Shown: positions 23,773 to 32,520 of the stretch, one piece after another
Layout of the letters: each line of letters opens with the position of its first letter
Position numbering within the stretch: position 1 is the first letter of the stretch
Assembly: GCA_965221175.1 (NCBI GenBank)
Contig: OZ244867.1
Coordinates: forward strand, 3,162,001-3,226,000
Reading direction: 5' to 3'
DNA length: 64,000 bases
Origin: JAJDZL01 sp965221175
GTDB lineage: Bacteria > Pseudomonadota > Gammaproteobacteria > Arenicellales > JAJDZL01
Notes under the pieces: generated by a model
What the model was told of the DNA's origin: nothing
The model's input: only the letters and a program-made list of their open reading frames with translations
Database searches by the model: none
Translations under genes and position numbers: made by a program

Positions 23773-25915
23773 CGTCAGTCTCCTGTAACACCTGTTTATT
23801 TGCCGGCAGAACCATTACGATCAAATACAGAGCAATCAAGCCTAACAGTATGCAACCGAAACCGGCAATAGCGCCTCTATAGCCGAAAGCGGTAATCAGT
23901 GCCACCGCGACCAACGGGCCGATGACCATACCGAGGCGCTCTACCAGACGGTATGCACTGATTACCGAGGCTCTGCCCATGGTTCCCCGATAGCGTTGAG
24001 CGACCTGCTGTATGATGGCGTTCTGTGAAGTCAGAGTCAGTGCATGCCCAAGACCGAGAGTGAGAATCGCGATCAGTACAGTATTGGAGGCACTACCAAC
24101 GCTATCGGCAAACAGACTTACGATACATCCGAGTCCGGCAATTGTGCCACCCATGGCAACGACATAACTATACTTTCCAGAGCGGTCTGCGAAACGTGCG
24201 GCAAGAGTCACAAAAGCGATTGTTGTGATGCCATACAACATAATGATTCGCCCGATGGAAGACTGATTGTGCCCGAGCTCGTTCAGGTACAACGGTACCA
24301 GATAGGCAATAAATCCTGCGACCATCATTTTCCCGGGTATCGCAGCAAATAGTAGTACCGCTATAAAACGTAGGTCTTTCAATAGCGTAAACCAATCGCG
24401 CATACCCAGAATGAGTTGAGAGGACTCTGATTTCTCCGGCAACTCGGTATTGCGGAATACTAGATAGACGATATACCCTGAAACAATCGCCAGCATTGCG
24501 GAAATGAGAAAAGTCGCTTCAAAACCGATTCGGTCCGCGAAAATTCCGCCGATGGGAGGTCCGCAAGTAATGCCGACGAATACAGCACCTACAAATACCC
24601 CAGTACTTTTGGCGCGATTGCCTCTTTCGGCGTTCTGCGTAACCCAGCCCTCCGAAGCAATGAAGACCAGACCATAACCAATTCCAGTTATGATTCTATA
24701 CACAACCAGGTCAATATAACTTTGGGTGAAGAAGTTTCCGACGAATCCTAATATTGCCGCTGCAATTCCGGCCAGGAATACGCGACGAACGCCGTAGCGA
24801 TCGACGAACCCTCCTCCGAAGGGTGTTACGATCATGGCCGCCAGCATAAATAGAGTAATCGGCAACCCGACTAGTACATCGTACGGAACGGCCATGTCAG
24901 TCGGTGCGTATCGAGAAACGAATAAGGGCAGAAACGAGCGCGATAGTTCTTCGGAAAATATGAATAGAAACAGCGGTGCTCGAATCTGATTAGCACTTCT
25001 TGAACGTACTTCCCGGCCGCCAGCGAATAGATAGCGCTCGTTGACTTCTTTGTGTACATCGGAAATCTTGTGCGCTATAGTTGGGTCAATTTGTGCGTCC
25101 GTCAGCTCGCGTGCATCGAAGATAAAATCGTTATAGCGGCTGTGCAGGTCGCGTAAAATTCGATTGAAACTAGCAATCAGTAGTCCTACTTCGTCTCGGG
25201 TTCTCGAGACTAGCCGATTCGCAAAGATGCCATTTGCACCTTCTGACAGAACTCTTCGAATATGTTCCAATGGTTCGGATACGCGAGAGCTCATAAAAAA
25301 TCTAAGGAATTCCAAGGTTACGAGCCATGAAATTATGATCACAGTAATAATCTCATAGAGAATTTCCGACAACTGGTTTACCACATGTTCGCTACTCACA
25401 CCTACGTGAAGTATGCTGGACAAGTCTTCAATTCCGTAAATCGGAAAGGATCCATCAACATGACCTTCGATATCGACTTCGAAATTCGAGCCGCCCATAT
25501 GATTCGAGAGCCCAGCCAGTATCTTATTCATAGTTTCCGGCAAGATGCCTCGAAGGAAAAGCACGTTTCCGGAGGGGTCAACAAGTGACAGGTATTTGAT
25601 GTCTTTATTGGATGCGAGAATGTTGTCGAAGTAAGGGTCGACGCCAAACAGATTTTCAGTTGGAATTCTAAGGTCGCCGACGGCAAAAGAAAGCTGAGAG
25701 GATATGGCATAGCCTACGGCATTGGCTTTTTGATTCAACTGAGGCTCTAGTTGTCGTTCAAATCCGATCAACGCAAACCAGGCTAGTGCAATCTGGCCGG
25801 CCAGCAGTACCGCGATGGCGAGCAGAACTAGACGCGTTAGGAGCCCGCGCTGTTGACTGAGAAAATGAACCTCCGAAGTGGAGTCAAATTTGGGAATTTG
25901 CGTCGTTGGTTTCAA
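23759..25915 (-). CDS. sensor-HAMP-MFS transporter fusion
   Basis: A 718-aa protein. Residues 1-210 look like a receptor input module: TM1 near 27-50, a periplasmic region with LSLVDPSGNVLFLRG, and TM2 near 188-207. A HAMP-like segment (EPLEHIRRVLSEGANG, then TRDEVGLLIASFNRIL) covers about 213-260. From about 312 a complete 12-TM major facilitator domain follows, with the GGGFVDRYGVRRVF loop and RIITGIGYGLVFIASEGW. A HAMP-coupled transporter is unusual: either the transporter is gated by the sensor or it works as a receptor. It overlaps the genes on both sides (4 and 14 bases). Confidence 0.85.
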   Translation of the reverse strand: MKPTTQIPKFDSTSEVHFLSQQRGLLTRLVLLAIAVLLAGQIALAWFALIGFERQLEPQLNQKANAVGYAISSQLSFAVGDLRIPTENLFGVDPYFDNILASNKDIKYLSLVDPSGNVLFLRGILPETMNKILAGLSNHMGGSNFEVDIEGHVDGSFPIYGIEDLSSILHVGVSSEHVVNQLSEILYEIITVIIISWLVTLEFLRFFMSSRVSEPLEHIRRVLSEGANGIFANRLVSRTRDEVGLLIASFNRILRDLHSRYNDFIFDARELTDAQIDPTIAHKISDVHKEVNERYLFAGGREVRSRSANQIRAPLFLFIFSEELSRSFLPLFVSRYAPTDMAVPYDVLVGLPITLFMLAAMIVTPFGGGFVDRYGVRRVFLAGIAAAILGFVGNFFTQSYIDLVVYRIITGIGYGLVFIASEGWVTQNAERGNRAKSTGVFVGAVFVGITCGPPIGGIFADRIGFEATFLISAMLAIVSGYIVYLVFRNTELPEKSESSQLILGMRDWFTLLKDLRFIAVLLFAAIPGKMMVAGFIAYLVPLYLNELGHNQSSIGRIIMLYGITTIAFVTLAARFADRSGKYSYVVAMGGTIAGLGCIVSLFADSVGSASNTVLIAILTLGLGHALTLTSQNAIIQQVAQRYRGTMGRASVISAYRLVERLGMVIGPLVAVALITAFGYRGAIAGFGCILLGLIALYLIVMVLPANKQVLQETDVANT

Positions 25916-26697
25916 ATTGCTTCTTCATCCAGTTGATGAATTTCTTTGGTAGCGGAATCAAGAGTATCTTGAGCATCTAGTGCGGAATCGGAAAAGGCTG
26001 CGAACTCCGGATGTCTGGCTAGCGTATTTTGCAACGCAGTGCTATCCTTTTTTCGTTTCGTGATGTCCTCCATAGCACTGCCCATAATTTTCAGGTCTTG
26101 GCTTGCGCCGCGTAGCAGTGCTGAACAGCCAAAGAAACTGAGCAATACCATGATGATTCCAATGGCGACACCAACTAGCAACAAGCGTTCAATCTGTTCG
26201 GAAACACTGTGATCAAGAAAATTCCGGGAATAACGTAATGCCAGTGAGCCCACATCCTGACTCAAGTTGTTGCGTAATGGTACTCCGACGACGCCTGCAT
26301 CACTTTCCAAAGCAGACCATAAAGTCTTGCCACGACTGGTACGCCACGCTATGACCCAGTCTTCTGATACAAGATCACCCACAAAACTCGGGTCGGTGCT
26401 GAACAGCACGGTTCCAGTTTCGTCAAACACTTCAATGGAAAGAATTTGTTCGTCATTGCGAAGATATGCCTCCATCTCTTCGGTAACGTTTTCCAGGTTA
26501 ACCAGCGCCAGTCCCAAGTCCAACTGCGTTTCAATGCGTTGACGAACATCGTTTACAACAAACTGAAATCGAGAGGTGAGCAGGTCAGCGAAGGTGCGCT
26601 CAAACTTATGAATACTCAGTACACCAGTCATCGCAGCGCCGGCTCCCAGAATGACAGCGAGCACAATTGCAATTCGAGATGCGAATCCGATCATCAT
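25912..26697 (-). CDS. two-TM membrane sensor protein
   Basis: A 261-aa protein. TM1 lies at about residues 8-28, a periplasmic region (about 29-170) contains ILSIEVFDETGTVLFSTDPS, TM2 lies near 172-195, and a cytoplasmic helical tail of about 65 residues follows. The layout and the FDETGTVLF strand match the input half of the next gene (LVDPSGNVLF), so the two look like related sensor modules. It has no catalytic domain, so it probably signals by contact. It is the first gene of the operon and overlaps the next by 4 bases. Family not recognised. Confidence 0.65.
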   Translation of the reverse strand: MMIGFASRIAIVLAVILGAGAAMTGVLSIHKFERTFADLLTSRFQFVVNDVRQRIETQLDLGLALVNLENVTEEMEAYLRNDEQILSIEVFDETGTVLFSTDPSFVGDLVSEDWVIAWRTSRGKTLWSALESDAGVVGVPLRNNLSQDVGSLALRYSRNFLDHSVSEQIERLLLVGVAIGIIMVLLSFFGCSALLRGASQDLKIMGSAMEDITKRKKDSTALQNTLARHPEFAAFSDSALDAQDTLDSATKEIHQLDEEAI

Positions 26698-26798
26698 AGT
26701 TAAAGCTCCCTGATTTGAAGCAAATACCGCAATTTCAACGCACTCGTAACTAACTAATAGCAGCGCAGGTTATTCAAGCAACGGTAGCAGGAGAGTAT

Positions 26799-26835
26799 GA
26801 ATCTAAATTATATGACAAAACTAAGAATCTAAATT
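26799..26835. repeat. 11-bp direct repeats upstream of the sensor operon
   Basis: GAATCTAAATT occurs at 26799-26809 and again at 26825-26835, a 26-base spacing. On the minus strand a TATAAT (about 26813-26808) lies between and partly within them, about 110 bases before the operon start. They may be regulator sites over the operon promoter. Confidence 0.5.
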
Positions 26836-27315
26836 TTCCCCTCTGATTATCGATACAGTTGCAAACTTCCGGCAATCAAACCTTAGAATTCCGAATTGCA
26901 TGAGTCTGTCGGAGTGATCCGTTTATGAGTTGTTGGAGCCCTTTACTTCACAGTCTGTTTCGTACACTGTGGCATAGCCTGCTCCTAAACTGCACTATAT
27001 GCTCCTAGCACCGTCATGCCAGGAGTCATAAATTGATCAAACTGTCCACATTCCGGCTATAGGGGAGGGTGTAAGCAACAAACAATCCTCTTTTGTATGT
27101 GCAATGCAATATAATATCTACCAGGTAAACGATCATCACAATTCACAAGAATTTCCAAATCATAAGTTCGAAATATTTTCTATTCGTAGACTGCCATTGA
27201 CTAAATTACAATAAATGATTGTTTTAACTTTATATAATTAAAAAAATCAAGAAAAATGGGTTTCAGAAAAGTGCAATTACCCAAGAAAATATTGAAAATT
27301 ATTTTTTAAAAAGGG

Positions 27316-27343
27316 TTGACAGAGTCAATAATGATGTTATATT
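27316..27343 (+). promoter_or_regulatory. phasin promoter
   Basis: TTGACA, 16 bases, TATATT. The start point would fall just beyond, inside the palindrome TTGCA-C-TGCAA (27342-27352). GGAGA precedes the phasin ATG. Confidence 0.7.
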
Positions 27344-27352
27344 GCACTGCAA
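27342..27352. promoter_or_regulatory. palindromic operator candidate for phasin
   Basis: TTGCACTGCAA is a perfect inverted repeat about one centre base and overlaps the -10/start region. A near copy in reverse orientation lies at 27098-27112. PhaR-type repressors of phasin genes are known to bind TGCA-containing sites; that PhaR acts here is inference. Confidence 0.5.
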
Positions 27353-27379
27353 CAAAGTAAATTTATTGGAGAAACCAAC

Positions 27380-27715
27380 ATGCAGAACAATTTTGTAAAC
27401 CTCGCTAACGAAGCGATTAATGTGAACACCAAACTCTTCAACAAGTCAGTAGAGTTCGGAGTCGAGTCAGCACAGCAGCTTGTTCAGAATGCTTCTGAAC
27501 AGACTGGAGAGTGGCTGAAAATTAAGAGTTTTGATGACTATGTCGCTACCCAGGAAAACTGGAACAGTGTTGCCATTGAACAAACCCAACAGGCTACGCG
27601 TTCCGTAATCGAATTTGGTAGTGAAGCTTATAGCGCTTACCTGTCACTGTGGCAGAAGTTTAACGAAACTGCCAAACAGCCAATCGTCACCGCTATTGCA
27701 AAGAAAAAAGTCTAA
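27380..27715 (+). CDS. phaP: phasin family protein
   Basis: A 111-aa helical protein of the phasin type, which coats polyhydroxyalkanoate granules. It lacks a signal or TM segment and is amphipathic throughout, with the family-like VESAQQLVQNASEQTGEWLKI and LWQKFNETAKQP. It has its own promoter and a strong terminator, so it is monocistronic and probably highly expressed. No PHA synthase is in the window. The propionyl-CoA genes further on fit a storage metabolism but do not prove it. Confidence 0.85.
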   Translation: MQNNFVNLANEAINVNTKLFNKSVEFGVESAQQLVQNASEQTGEWLKIKSFDDYVATQENWNSVAIEQTQQATRSVIEFGSEAYSAYLSLWQKFNETAKQPIVTAIAKKKV

Positions 27716-27771
27716 TTTAAGCGGACGAAATTAACGATTCAATATCACTTAACTCCTCTTTCTATTGAGTT

Positions 27772-27805
27772 GGTCTGCTATTGCAAAATAGCAGACCTTT
27801 TTTTT
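27772..27805 (+). terminator. intrinsic terminator after phasin
   Basis: A perfect 11-bp stem, GGTCTGCTATT with AATAGCAGACC, closes a GCAA tetraloop and is followed by eight T residues. Confidence 0.95.
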
Positions 27806-27832
27806 CTGCAGCTATCGGCTGCATCGGCATGG

Positions 27833-29266
27833 CTATGTGACGGCAATGACAGATGTCATTCCGGTATTCTGGTGTTCGAGAATGTGGCAGTGAAACATCC
27901 ATTGTCCCGGATTATCGGCGACAAACGCGATTTCCTGATTTTCACCCGGTTGAAGAAGAACGGTATCTCGAACCGGCTGGTTATTAAGTTGTTTGCCATT
28001 GTTACGGATTACCTGAAAACTATGTCCATGCAAGTGAATCGGGTGTTCGAAAGCAGTGCGGTTGATTAGTTCAAGAATGTATGATTTACCCAATTCCAGT
28101 GTGAGCAAAGGTGGTTCGGTATGTACATTGCCGGGCATTTTTCCATTGATCGCCCACAATTTGCCTAGTTCTGCCAAGTTTCTCATGGTTTTGAACTCAC
28201 CGTTCAAGTAGGCGCCGGACATTCCCCCCATTGCACCCCCTTCAAATACAATTTGATGTCGTTCAGCATTTGCGATATCAGGCTTGGATACAGGGTTTGG
28301 GAGCAGAGCAGGTGGCGCAGGCCGGCTATGAAGTGACAAAGAGCTGTCAGAGTTTCGAACCAGTCGCATAAGTTCGTAAGCAAAGTCAATTCCAAGGGCA
28401 CTGTCCACGACGGAAGAAATCTCACCTGGCTTGCCGGTCACATCTACAATCAGATCGGTGCGCTGTCCAGCACCGAGCACAATGCGACCGTTCTGAACAG
28501 ACTTCGGTTCGACCGGGTGTCCGTCAAGGGCGATGATCCAGGGATTCAAATTCTGAAAGGTTAGGGCGAAAGTTCGAGAATTCGCTACATTTACCAATCG
28601 AAGACGCAGACGTTCTCCTGCGCGTACAAAGAACTCTTCGCCAATATTTCCGTTAACGGTAATGACATTTCCGATTCTTCCATTGTGACTGGCATCTCGC
28701 ATGTTGTCGGAAAAAGGTACGATTTGTGCGTCTTGGTTCAATCTCCAGTCGTCCAGCACCCAAAGCACATCTCGGTCAACCTGCGGACTTTGCAATTCAT
28801 CGACTATCAGTGCGCCGCGCAAACCTCTGCCGACTTGCTGCGAGCTGTCTACATGCGGGTGGTACCAGAACGTGCCCGCATCATGAAGCTTGAATTCATA
28901 GTGATAGGTAGCGCCGGGTTCAATGGGTTTTTGGCTCAGAAAGGGAACTCCATCCATTTCGACAGGTACACGCAAACCATGCCAATGAATTGTTGTCGGC
29001 ACGTCCAGTTGATTTTCAACTTCAAGGCTCAGTATGTCTCCTTGCCGATATCGAAGCAGCGGTCCGGGGACTTGTTGATTGAATGCCCATACAGCAGTCT
29101 CCGGTCCTAGGTCCAGAACAAGTTTGGCCATTGCCGGACCTGCGACAATCCGCGAGGGATGTTCTTTGGCGTGCAAAAATTTCCCTGGCGTTGCAAAAAT
29201 TACGATCGTAGAAACAGAACGCTGGATAAATTTTCGTCGGCTTAGGTTGAATCTGGGAACTGTCAT
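27833..29266 (-). CDS. multicopper oxidase, Tat-exported
   Basis: A 477-aa periplasmic laccase-like or CueO-like oxidase. The N-terminus carries a twin-arginine signal (LSRRKFIQRS and a hydrophobic stretch). All four copper motifs are present: IHWHGLRVP, WYHPHVDSS, HPIHLHGHSF and WMFHCHILEHQNTGM. GAMGGMSGA is a short glycine/methionine-containing stretch, not the long Met-rich insert of CueO. Likely roles are Cu(I) oxidation or phenol/metal oxidation; no copper-resistance neighbours are present to decide. Confidence 0.92.
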   Translation of the reverse strand: MTVPRFNLSRRKFIQRSVSTIVIFATPGKFLHAKEHPSRIVAGPAMAKLVLDLGPETAVWAFNQQVPGPLLRYRQGDILSLEVENQLDVPTTIHWHGLRVPVEMDGVPFLSQKPIEPGATYHYEFKLHDAGTFWYHPHVDSSQQVGRGLRGALIVDELQSPQVDRDVLWVLDDWRLNQDAQIVPFSDNMRDASHNGRIGNVITVNGNIGEEFFVRAGERLRLRLVNVANSRTFALTFQNLNPWIIALDGHPVEPKSVQNGRIVLGAGQRTDLIVDVTGKPGEISSVVDSALGIDFAYELMRLVRNSDSSLSLHSRPAPPALLPNPVSKPDIANAERHQIVFEGGAMGGMSGAYLNGEFKTMRNLAELGKLWAINGKMPGNVHTEPPLLTLELGKSYILELINRTAFEHPIHLHGHSFQVIRNNGKQLNNQPVRDTVLLQPGENQEIAFVADNPGQWMFHCHILEHQNTGMTSVIAVT

Positions 29267-29424
29267 TTATCTTCAGGATTCAGAACCAATAGTTTACAGT
29301 GATATGCATTTATCAGCAACATACGCACGGTTCACATTTGTATTGATTACGAGCTGACAGAGGTTTGGATTTTGCCAATTACAAGTACAATTCCAACCGA
29401 CAATGCATAAGGGGGTGTATTGAA

Positions 29425-31050
29425 GTGAACATCTATGACCAATCCCTGGACAAGAATCCTGCGAATTTCCACTCGCTAACTCCAGTGAATTTTCTGGAGC
29501 GGTCGGCCAGAGTATTCCCAAAAAAAGTCGCAATCATCCATGGCGACAGTACCTATACCTATCAGGAATTCTACAGTCGATGCAGACAGCTAGGAAGTGC
29601 TCTCAGCAAAAGGGGAATTGGTGTTGGAGACACGGTGGCTGTGATGTTACCGAACACGCCAGCCATGCTTGAGGTTCATTACGGAGTGCCCATGTGCGGC
29701 GCAGTTTTGAATGCCTTGAACTATCGCCTTGATCCGGCCACAATCGCTTTTGTTCTCGGGCATGGAGAAGCGAAAATCCTCCTCACGGATCGAGAGTTTT
29801 CTCCGGTAATCAAGGAAGCGCTCGAACTCTATGGTTCCAGTTTGCCGGTAATTGATGTTGACGATCCTTTAGCAGAATCCGGTGACCTCATCGGAGAAAA
29901 AGATTACGAATCCTTTCTGCAGGAAGGGGATGAAAATTATCAATGGCTTGTACCGGAAGATGAATGGCAGGCAATCTGTTTGAATTACACATCTGGGACA
30001 ACTGGCAACCCAAAAGGTGTGGTATTCCATCATCGTGGAGCCTATATCAACGCACTTGGCAATTCTCTGGTATTTCAACTTGACAGCAATAGCGTTTATC
30101 TTTGGACATTGCCCATGTTCCATTGTAATGGGTGGACGTTTACGTGGGCGGTGACCGCAGTATCTGGTACTCACGTATGCCTGCGAAAGGTCGAGCCAAA
30201 AGCAATATTTCCATCGATCCGAGACAATGGGATCACACACTTGTGTGGGGCTCCGATTGTTTTGAACATGCTTGTTCACGCACCAGAGGTAGTCAAGATC
30301 AAATTCGATCAAACAGTCGAAGTTGCCACTGGCGGTGCTGCACCACCCAGTCAGGTGATCTCTGAAATGGAAAAAATGGGATTTCGAGTCACACATCTTT
30401 ACGGCCTTACGGAAACATACGGTCCCGCAACGGTCTGTGCATGGCAAACATCATGGGATGACTACGATTTAGGACAGCGGGCGTCAGTAATGGCACGCCA
30501 GGGGGTGTACTATCCGACTCTGGAGGATGTCAAGGTCATTGATCCGGAAACGATGGAACCTACACCAAATGACGGGGTTACCATGGGGGAATTGATGGTT
30601 CGCGGCAACACCGTCATGCGCGGATATCTAAAAAACCCGCAAGCAACGGACGAAGCTTTTGCGAGTGGTTGGTATCACACCGGCGATTTAGGAGTCACGC
30701 ATCCTGACGGCTATATTGAGGTACGAGATCGTTCCAAAGACATCATAATCTCTGGCGGAGAAAACATATCGAGTCTGGAGGTGGAAGACGTCTTATATCG
30801 ACATCCGGGCGTTATGGAGGCAGCGGTCGTAGCACGGCCGGATGATAAATGGGGCGAAACCCCTTGTGCATTTGTTACACCCGCACCTGGTCACGAGCAA
30901 ACTCTGACTGAGGATGAAGTCATATCCTGGTGCAGGGAGAACCTGGCTGGTTACAAGATTCCGAAATTAGTTGTATTCGGCCCATTGCCGAAGACATCAA
31001 CCGGAAAGATCCAAAAATTTGTGCTGCGGGAAAAAGTTCAATTACTGTGA
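29425..31050 (+). CDS. acyl-CoA synthetase (AMP-forming, DmdB-like)
   Basis: ATP-dependent activation of a carboxylic acid to its CoA thioester. The AMP-binding P-loop is NYTSGTTGNPKGVV, A5 is HLYGLTETYG, the A7 aspartate is in GWYHTGDLGV, and the C-terminal lysine is in KTSTGKIQKF. The N-terminus NIYDQSLDKNPANF is typical of the medium-chain/methylmercaptopropionate-type ligases of marine and soil proteobacteria. The acid substrate cannot be fixed from sequence. The frame opens at 29365; GTG 29425 (AGGGGG upstream) gives the family's N-terminus. Confidence 0.88.
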   Translation: MNIYDQSLDKNPANFHSLTPVNFLERSARVFPKKVAIIHGDSTYTYQEFYSRCRQLGSALSKRGIGVGDTVAVMLPNTPAMLEVHYGVPMCGAVLNALNYRLDPATIAFVLGHGEAKILLTDREFSPVIKEALELYGSSLPVIDVDDPLAESGDLIGEKDYESFLQEGDENYQWLVPEDEWQAICLNYTSGTTGNPKGVVFHHRGAYINALGNSLVFQLDSNSVYLWTLPMFHCNGWTFTWAVTAVSGTHVCLRKVEPKAIFPSIRDNGITHLCGAPIVLNMLVHAPEVVKIKFDQTVEVATGGAAPPSQVISEMEKMGFRVTHLYGLTETYGPATVCAWQTSWDDYDLGQRASVMARQGVYYPTLEDVKVIDPETMEPTPNDGVTMGELMVRGNTVMRGYLKNPQATDEAFASGWYHTGDLGVTHPDGYIEVRDRSKDIIISGGENISSLEVEDVLYRHPGVMEAAVVARPDDKWGETPCAFVTPAPGHEQTLTEDEVISWCRENLAGYKIPKLVVFGPLPKTSTGKIQKFVLREKVQLL

Positions 31051-31511
31051 TTGGACGACACCACAAATACTGACTGTACATTTATTCGTTTGAGTAAATT
31101 GATTTCCGAAACTACTCTAACTTTGGCGTTAGGAACGGTATGTGATTGTAGCCAGAAAGAATCGGAATCAAGACAATCCTTTTCTGCAATGAGTCGAAAA
31201 TTTGATTTTGAAAGTCGACGAAACAGTACCCTGTGTTACATTGCAGTCATGAAAGAAGAGCAACATCGTTAAAACTGAGACGTTGCACTTCGGAGTTCAA
31301 CGGGTGGATAGTAGAAAGACAGATCGACTAAACAAATTCTCAAGAGCCATTGAACCTAAGTCATTTGCATTACAAATTCAAGGCCTTCCTAATCTTCTGG
31401 ACATATATTCACGTGATCATGATCAATGAGTAGGGGTGGACTGATACGATGATATGTCCAATTAGTCGGTATTGATTAGTTATCTGGAGCCCGTCACTGT
31501 CAAACTTCAGT
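31051..31511. other. intergenic region without recognised gene
   Basis: About 460 bases between the acyl-CoA synthetase and the toxin-antitoxin remnant. A 73-codon frame starts at 31051, but it reads like non-coding sequence and has no ribosome site. I see no repeat or RNA gene. Confidence 0.4.
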
Positions 31512-31540
31512 TTGATAACATCTGATGAATCGTGTTATAA
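31512..31540 (+). promoter_or_regulatory. possible promoter of the toxin-antitoxin remnant
   Basis: TTGATA, 17 bases, TTATAA. It lies 15 bases before the ATG of the toxin remnant, giving a very short leader. Confidence 0.45.
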
Positions 31541-31555
31541 CATTATTGTGATACC

Positions 31556-31938
31556 ATGTGGAAATACTACTGCTATGATGATGGAAGTCCCGATAATCTT
31601 TGGTCGGACTGGTATCACGAACGTGATGAGTACACACAAGCTGAGCATTGATCAGGTATGGGAAATGCTTGAACAGCGTGAGCCCCATCAGTGGAGAATG
31701 CCTTTGGCAAAGCATCTTAGAGAGTCACTGGTCGAAATTCGTGTGCGTGGAAATGTTCAATGGCGAGTTCTTGGGTATTACGGTCCAAAAGGGAAAAAAA
31801 ACATTTACCGTACTTCTAATATGCAATCATAAGCAAAATAGATATAAGCCGCATCATGCGATTAACACAGCGCGCAGGCGCTTGAAAATGGTAGAACTAA
31901 ATAAATCTAAGGTGAAAAGCTGTGATAGACCCAGTTAA
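31556..31938 (+). pseudogene. HigB/Gp49-like toxin gene with two frameshifts
   Basis: Three consecutive frames together read as one toxin of about 126 aa. Frame 1 from ATG 31556: MWKYYCYDDGSPDNLWSDWY to TQAEH, then TGA. Removing one T at 31648/31649 continues DQVWEMLEQREPHQW to LAKHLRESLVEIRVRG and RVLGYYGPKGKK. Removing one A of the eight-A run at 31794-31801 then continues TFTVLLICNHKQN to RRRLKMVELNK, stop at 31936-31938. The order matches RelE-superfamily toxins of the HigB/phage Gp49 type, in which the strand HLRESLVEIR is characteristic. Both shifts are +1 insertions, so the toxin is dead unless the A8 run slips. The following XRE gene overlaps its end by 17 bases. Confidence 0.75.
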
Positions 31939-32506
31939 GTTGGAACGTTTTAGGTCAGAAGAATACAGGAAATCGTATATGTCGGGACGTATACGAACGT
32001 ATATTGCATTGCAGGTTCGCGAGTTGCGGGAGAGCAACAATTTGTCGCAGTCCGATTTGGCTGAAAAAACTGGTACACATCAGAGTGCGATTTCCAGACT
32101 TGAAAATACAGACTATGGGCGCATGAGTGTTCAAACACTTATTGACCTTGCAACTGCGATGGACGTTGCACTCGTTGTGAAGTTTGCATCTTATGAAGAT
32201 TTTCTTTCTCAGCACAGCGATGTAAGGCCAAGTGCTTTATCGGCTGAATCATTCTCCGAAACTTATGAACGGTGTGCTGAAAGCATGAATCGACGTGAAG
32301 TTTCGGATGGCCTGATGCGCCGAATTTCACCATTCAGCAACAACAATAGAATGCCTCGATTACCGAGATATAAAGTGCTTTTGCAAAATTTTACCCAAAG
32401 CGGGAGTGCTGAAGCTTTGACTCGAGTTCCTGTGCGCCAGACAGTTTTGTCCAGCACACACATCAACATACCACCGAATTTCGGCGACATCGGAACGGGC
32501 CAGTAA
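31922..32506 (+). CDS. XRE-family HTH antitoxin-like regulator
   Basis: A 194-aa protein. The cro/C1-type helix-turn-helix is at about residues 33-87: QVRELRESNNLSQSDLAEKT, then THQSAISRLENTDYGRMSVQ. It is followed by TLIDLATAMDVALVVKFASY, as in antitoxins paired with HigB/Gp49 toxins. The last 80 residues are a poorly conserved tail. The start is GTG 31922, inside the end of the toxin remnant (toxin-first order). It is intact although the toxin is broken, so it may survive as a regulator or as an anti-addiction gene. Confidence 0.8.
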   Translation: MIDPVKLERFRSEEYRKSYMSGRIRTYIALQVRELRESNNLSQSDLAEKTGTHQSAISRLENTDYGRMSVQTLIDLATAMDVALVVKFASYEDFLSQHSDVRPSALSAESFSETYERCAESMNRREVSDGLMRRISPFSNNNRMPRLPRYKVLLQNFTQSGSAEALTRVPVRQTVLSSTHINIPPNFGDIGTGQ

Positions 32507-32520
32507 GTAGGAGTAGTCGC

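Larger units (their letters stand above)
26698..27379. other. divergent intergenic region, sensor operon / phasin
   Basis: About 680 bases, AT-rich towards the phasin side, with no convincing gene. It contains 11-bp direct repeats near the sensor operon, a palindrome-like TGTGCAATGCAATAT at 27098-27112, and the phasin promoter, each described separately. The middle (about 26840-27060) shows nothing I recognise. Confidence 0.5.

Noticed and set aside
26838..27300. Small RNA or tRNA between the sensor operon and phasin
   Set aside because: No cloverleaf, no terminator hairpin and no conserved T-arm sequence found.
31051..31272. 73-codon frame after the acyl-CoA synthetase
   Set aside because: Starts with TTG at the stop of the previous gene without a ribosome site; the translation looks random.
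31512..31649. N-terminal part of the 106-codon frame at the toxin remnant
   Set aside because: The real toxin N-terminus is in another frame (ATG 31556); this stretch is a shadow until 31650.
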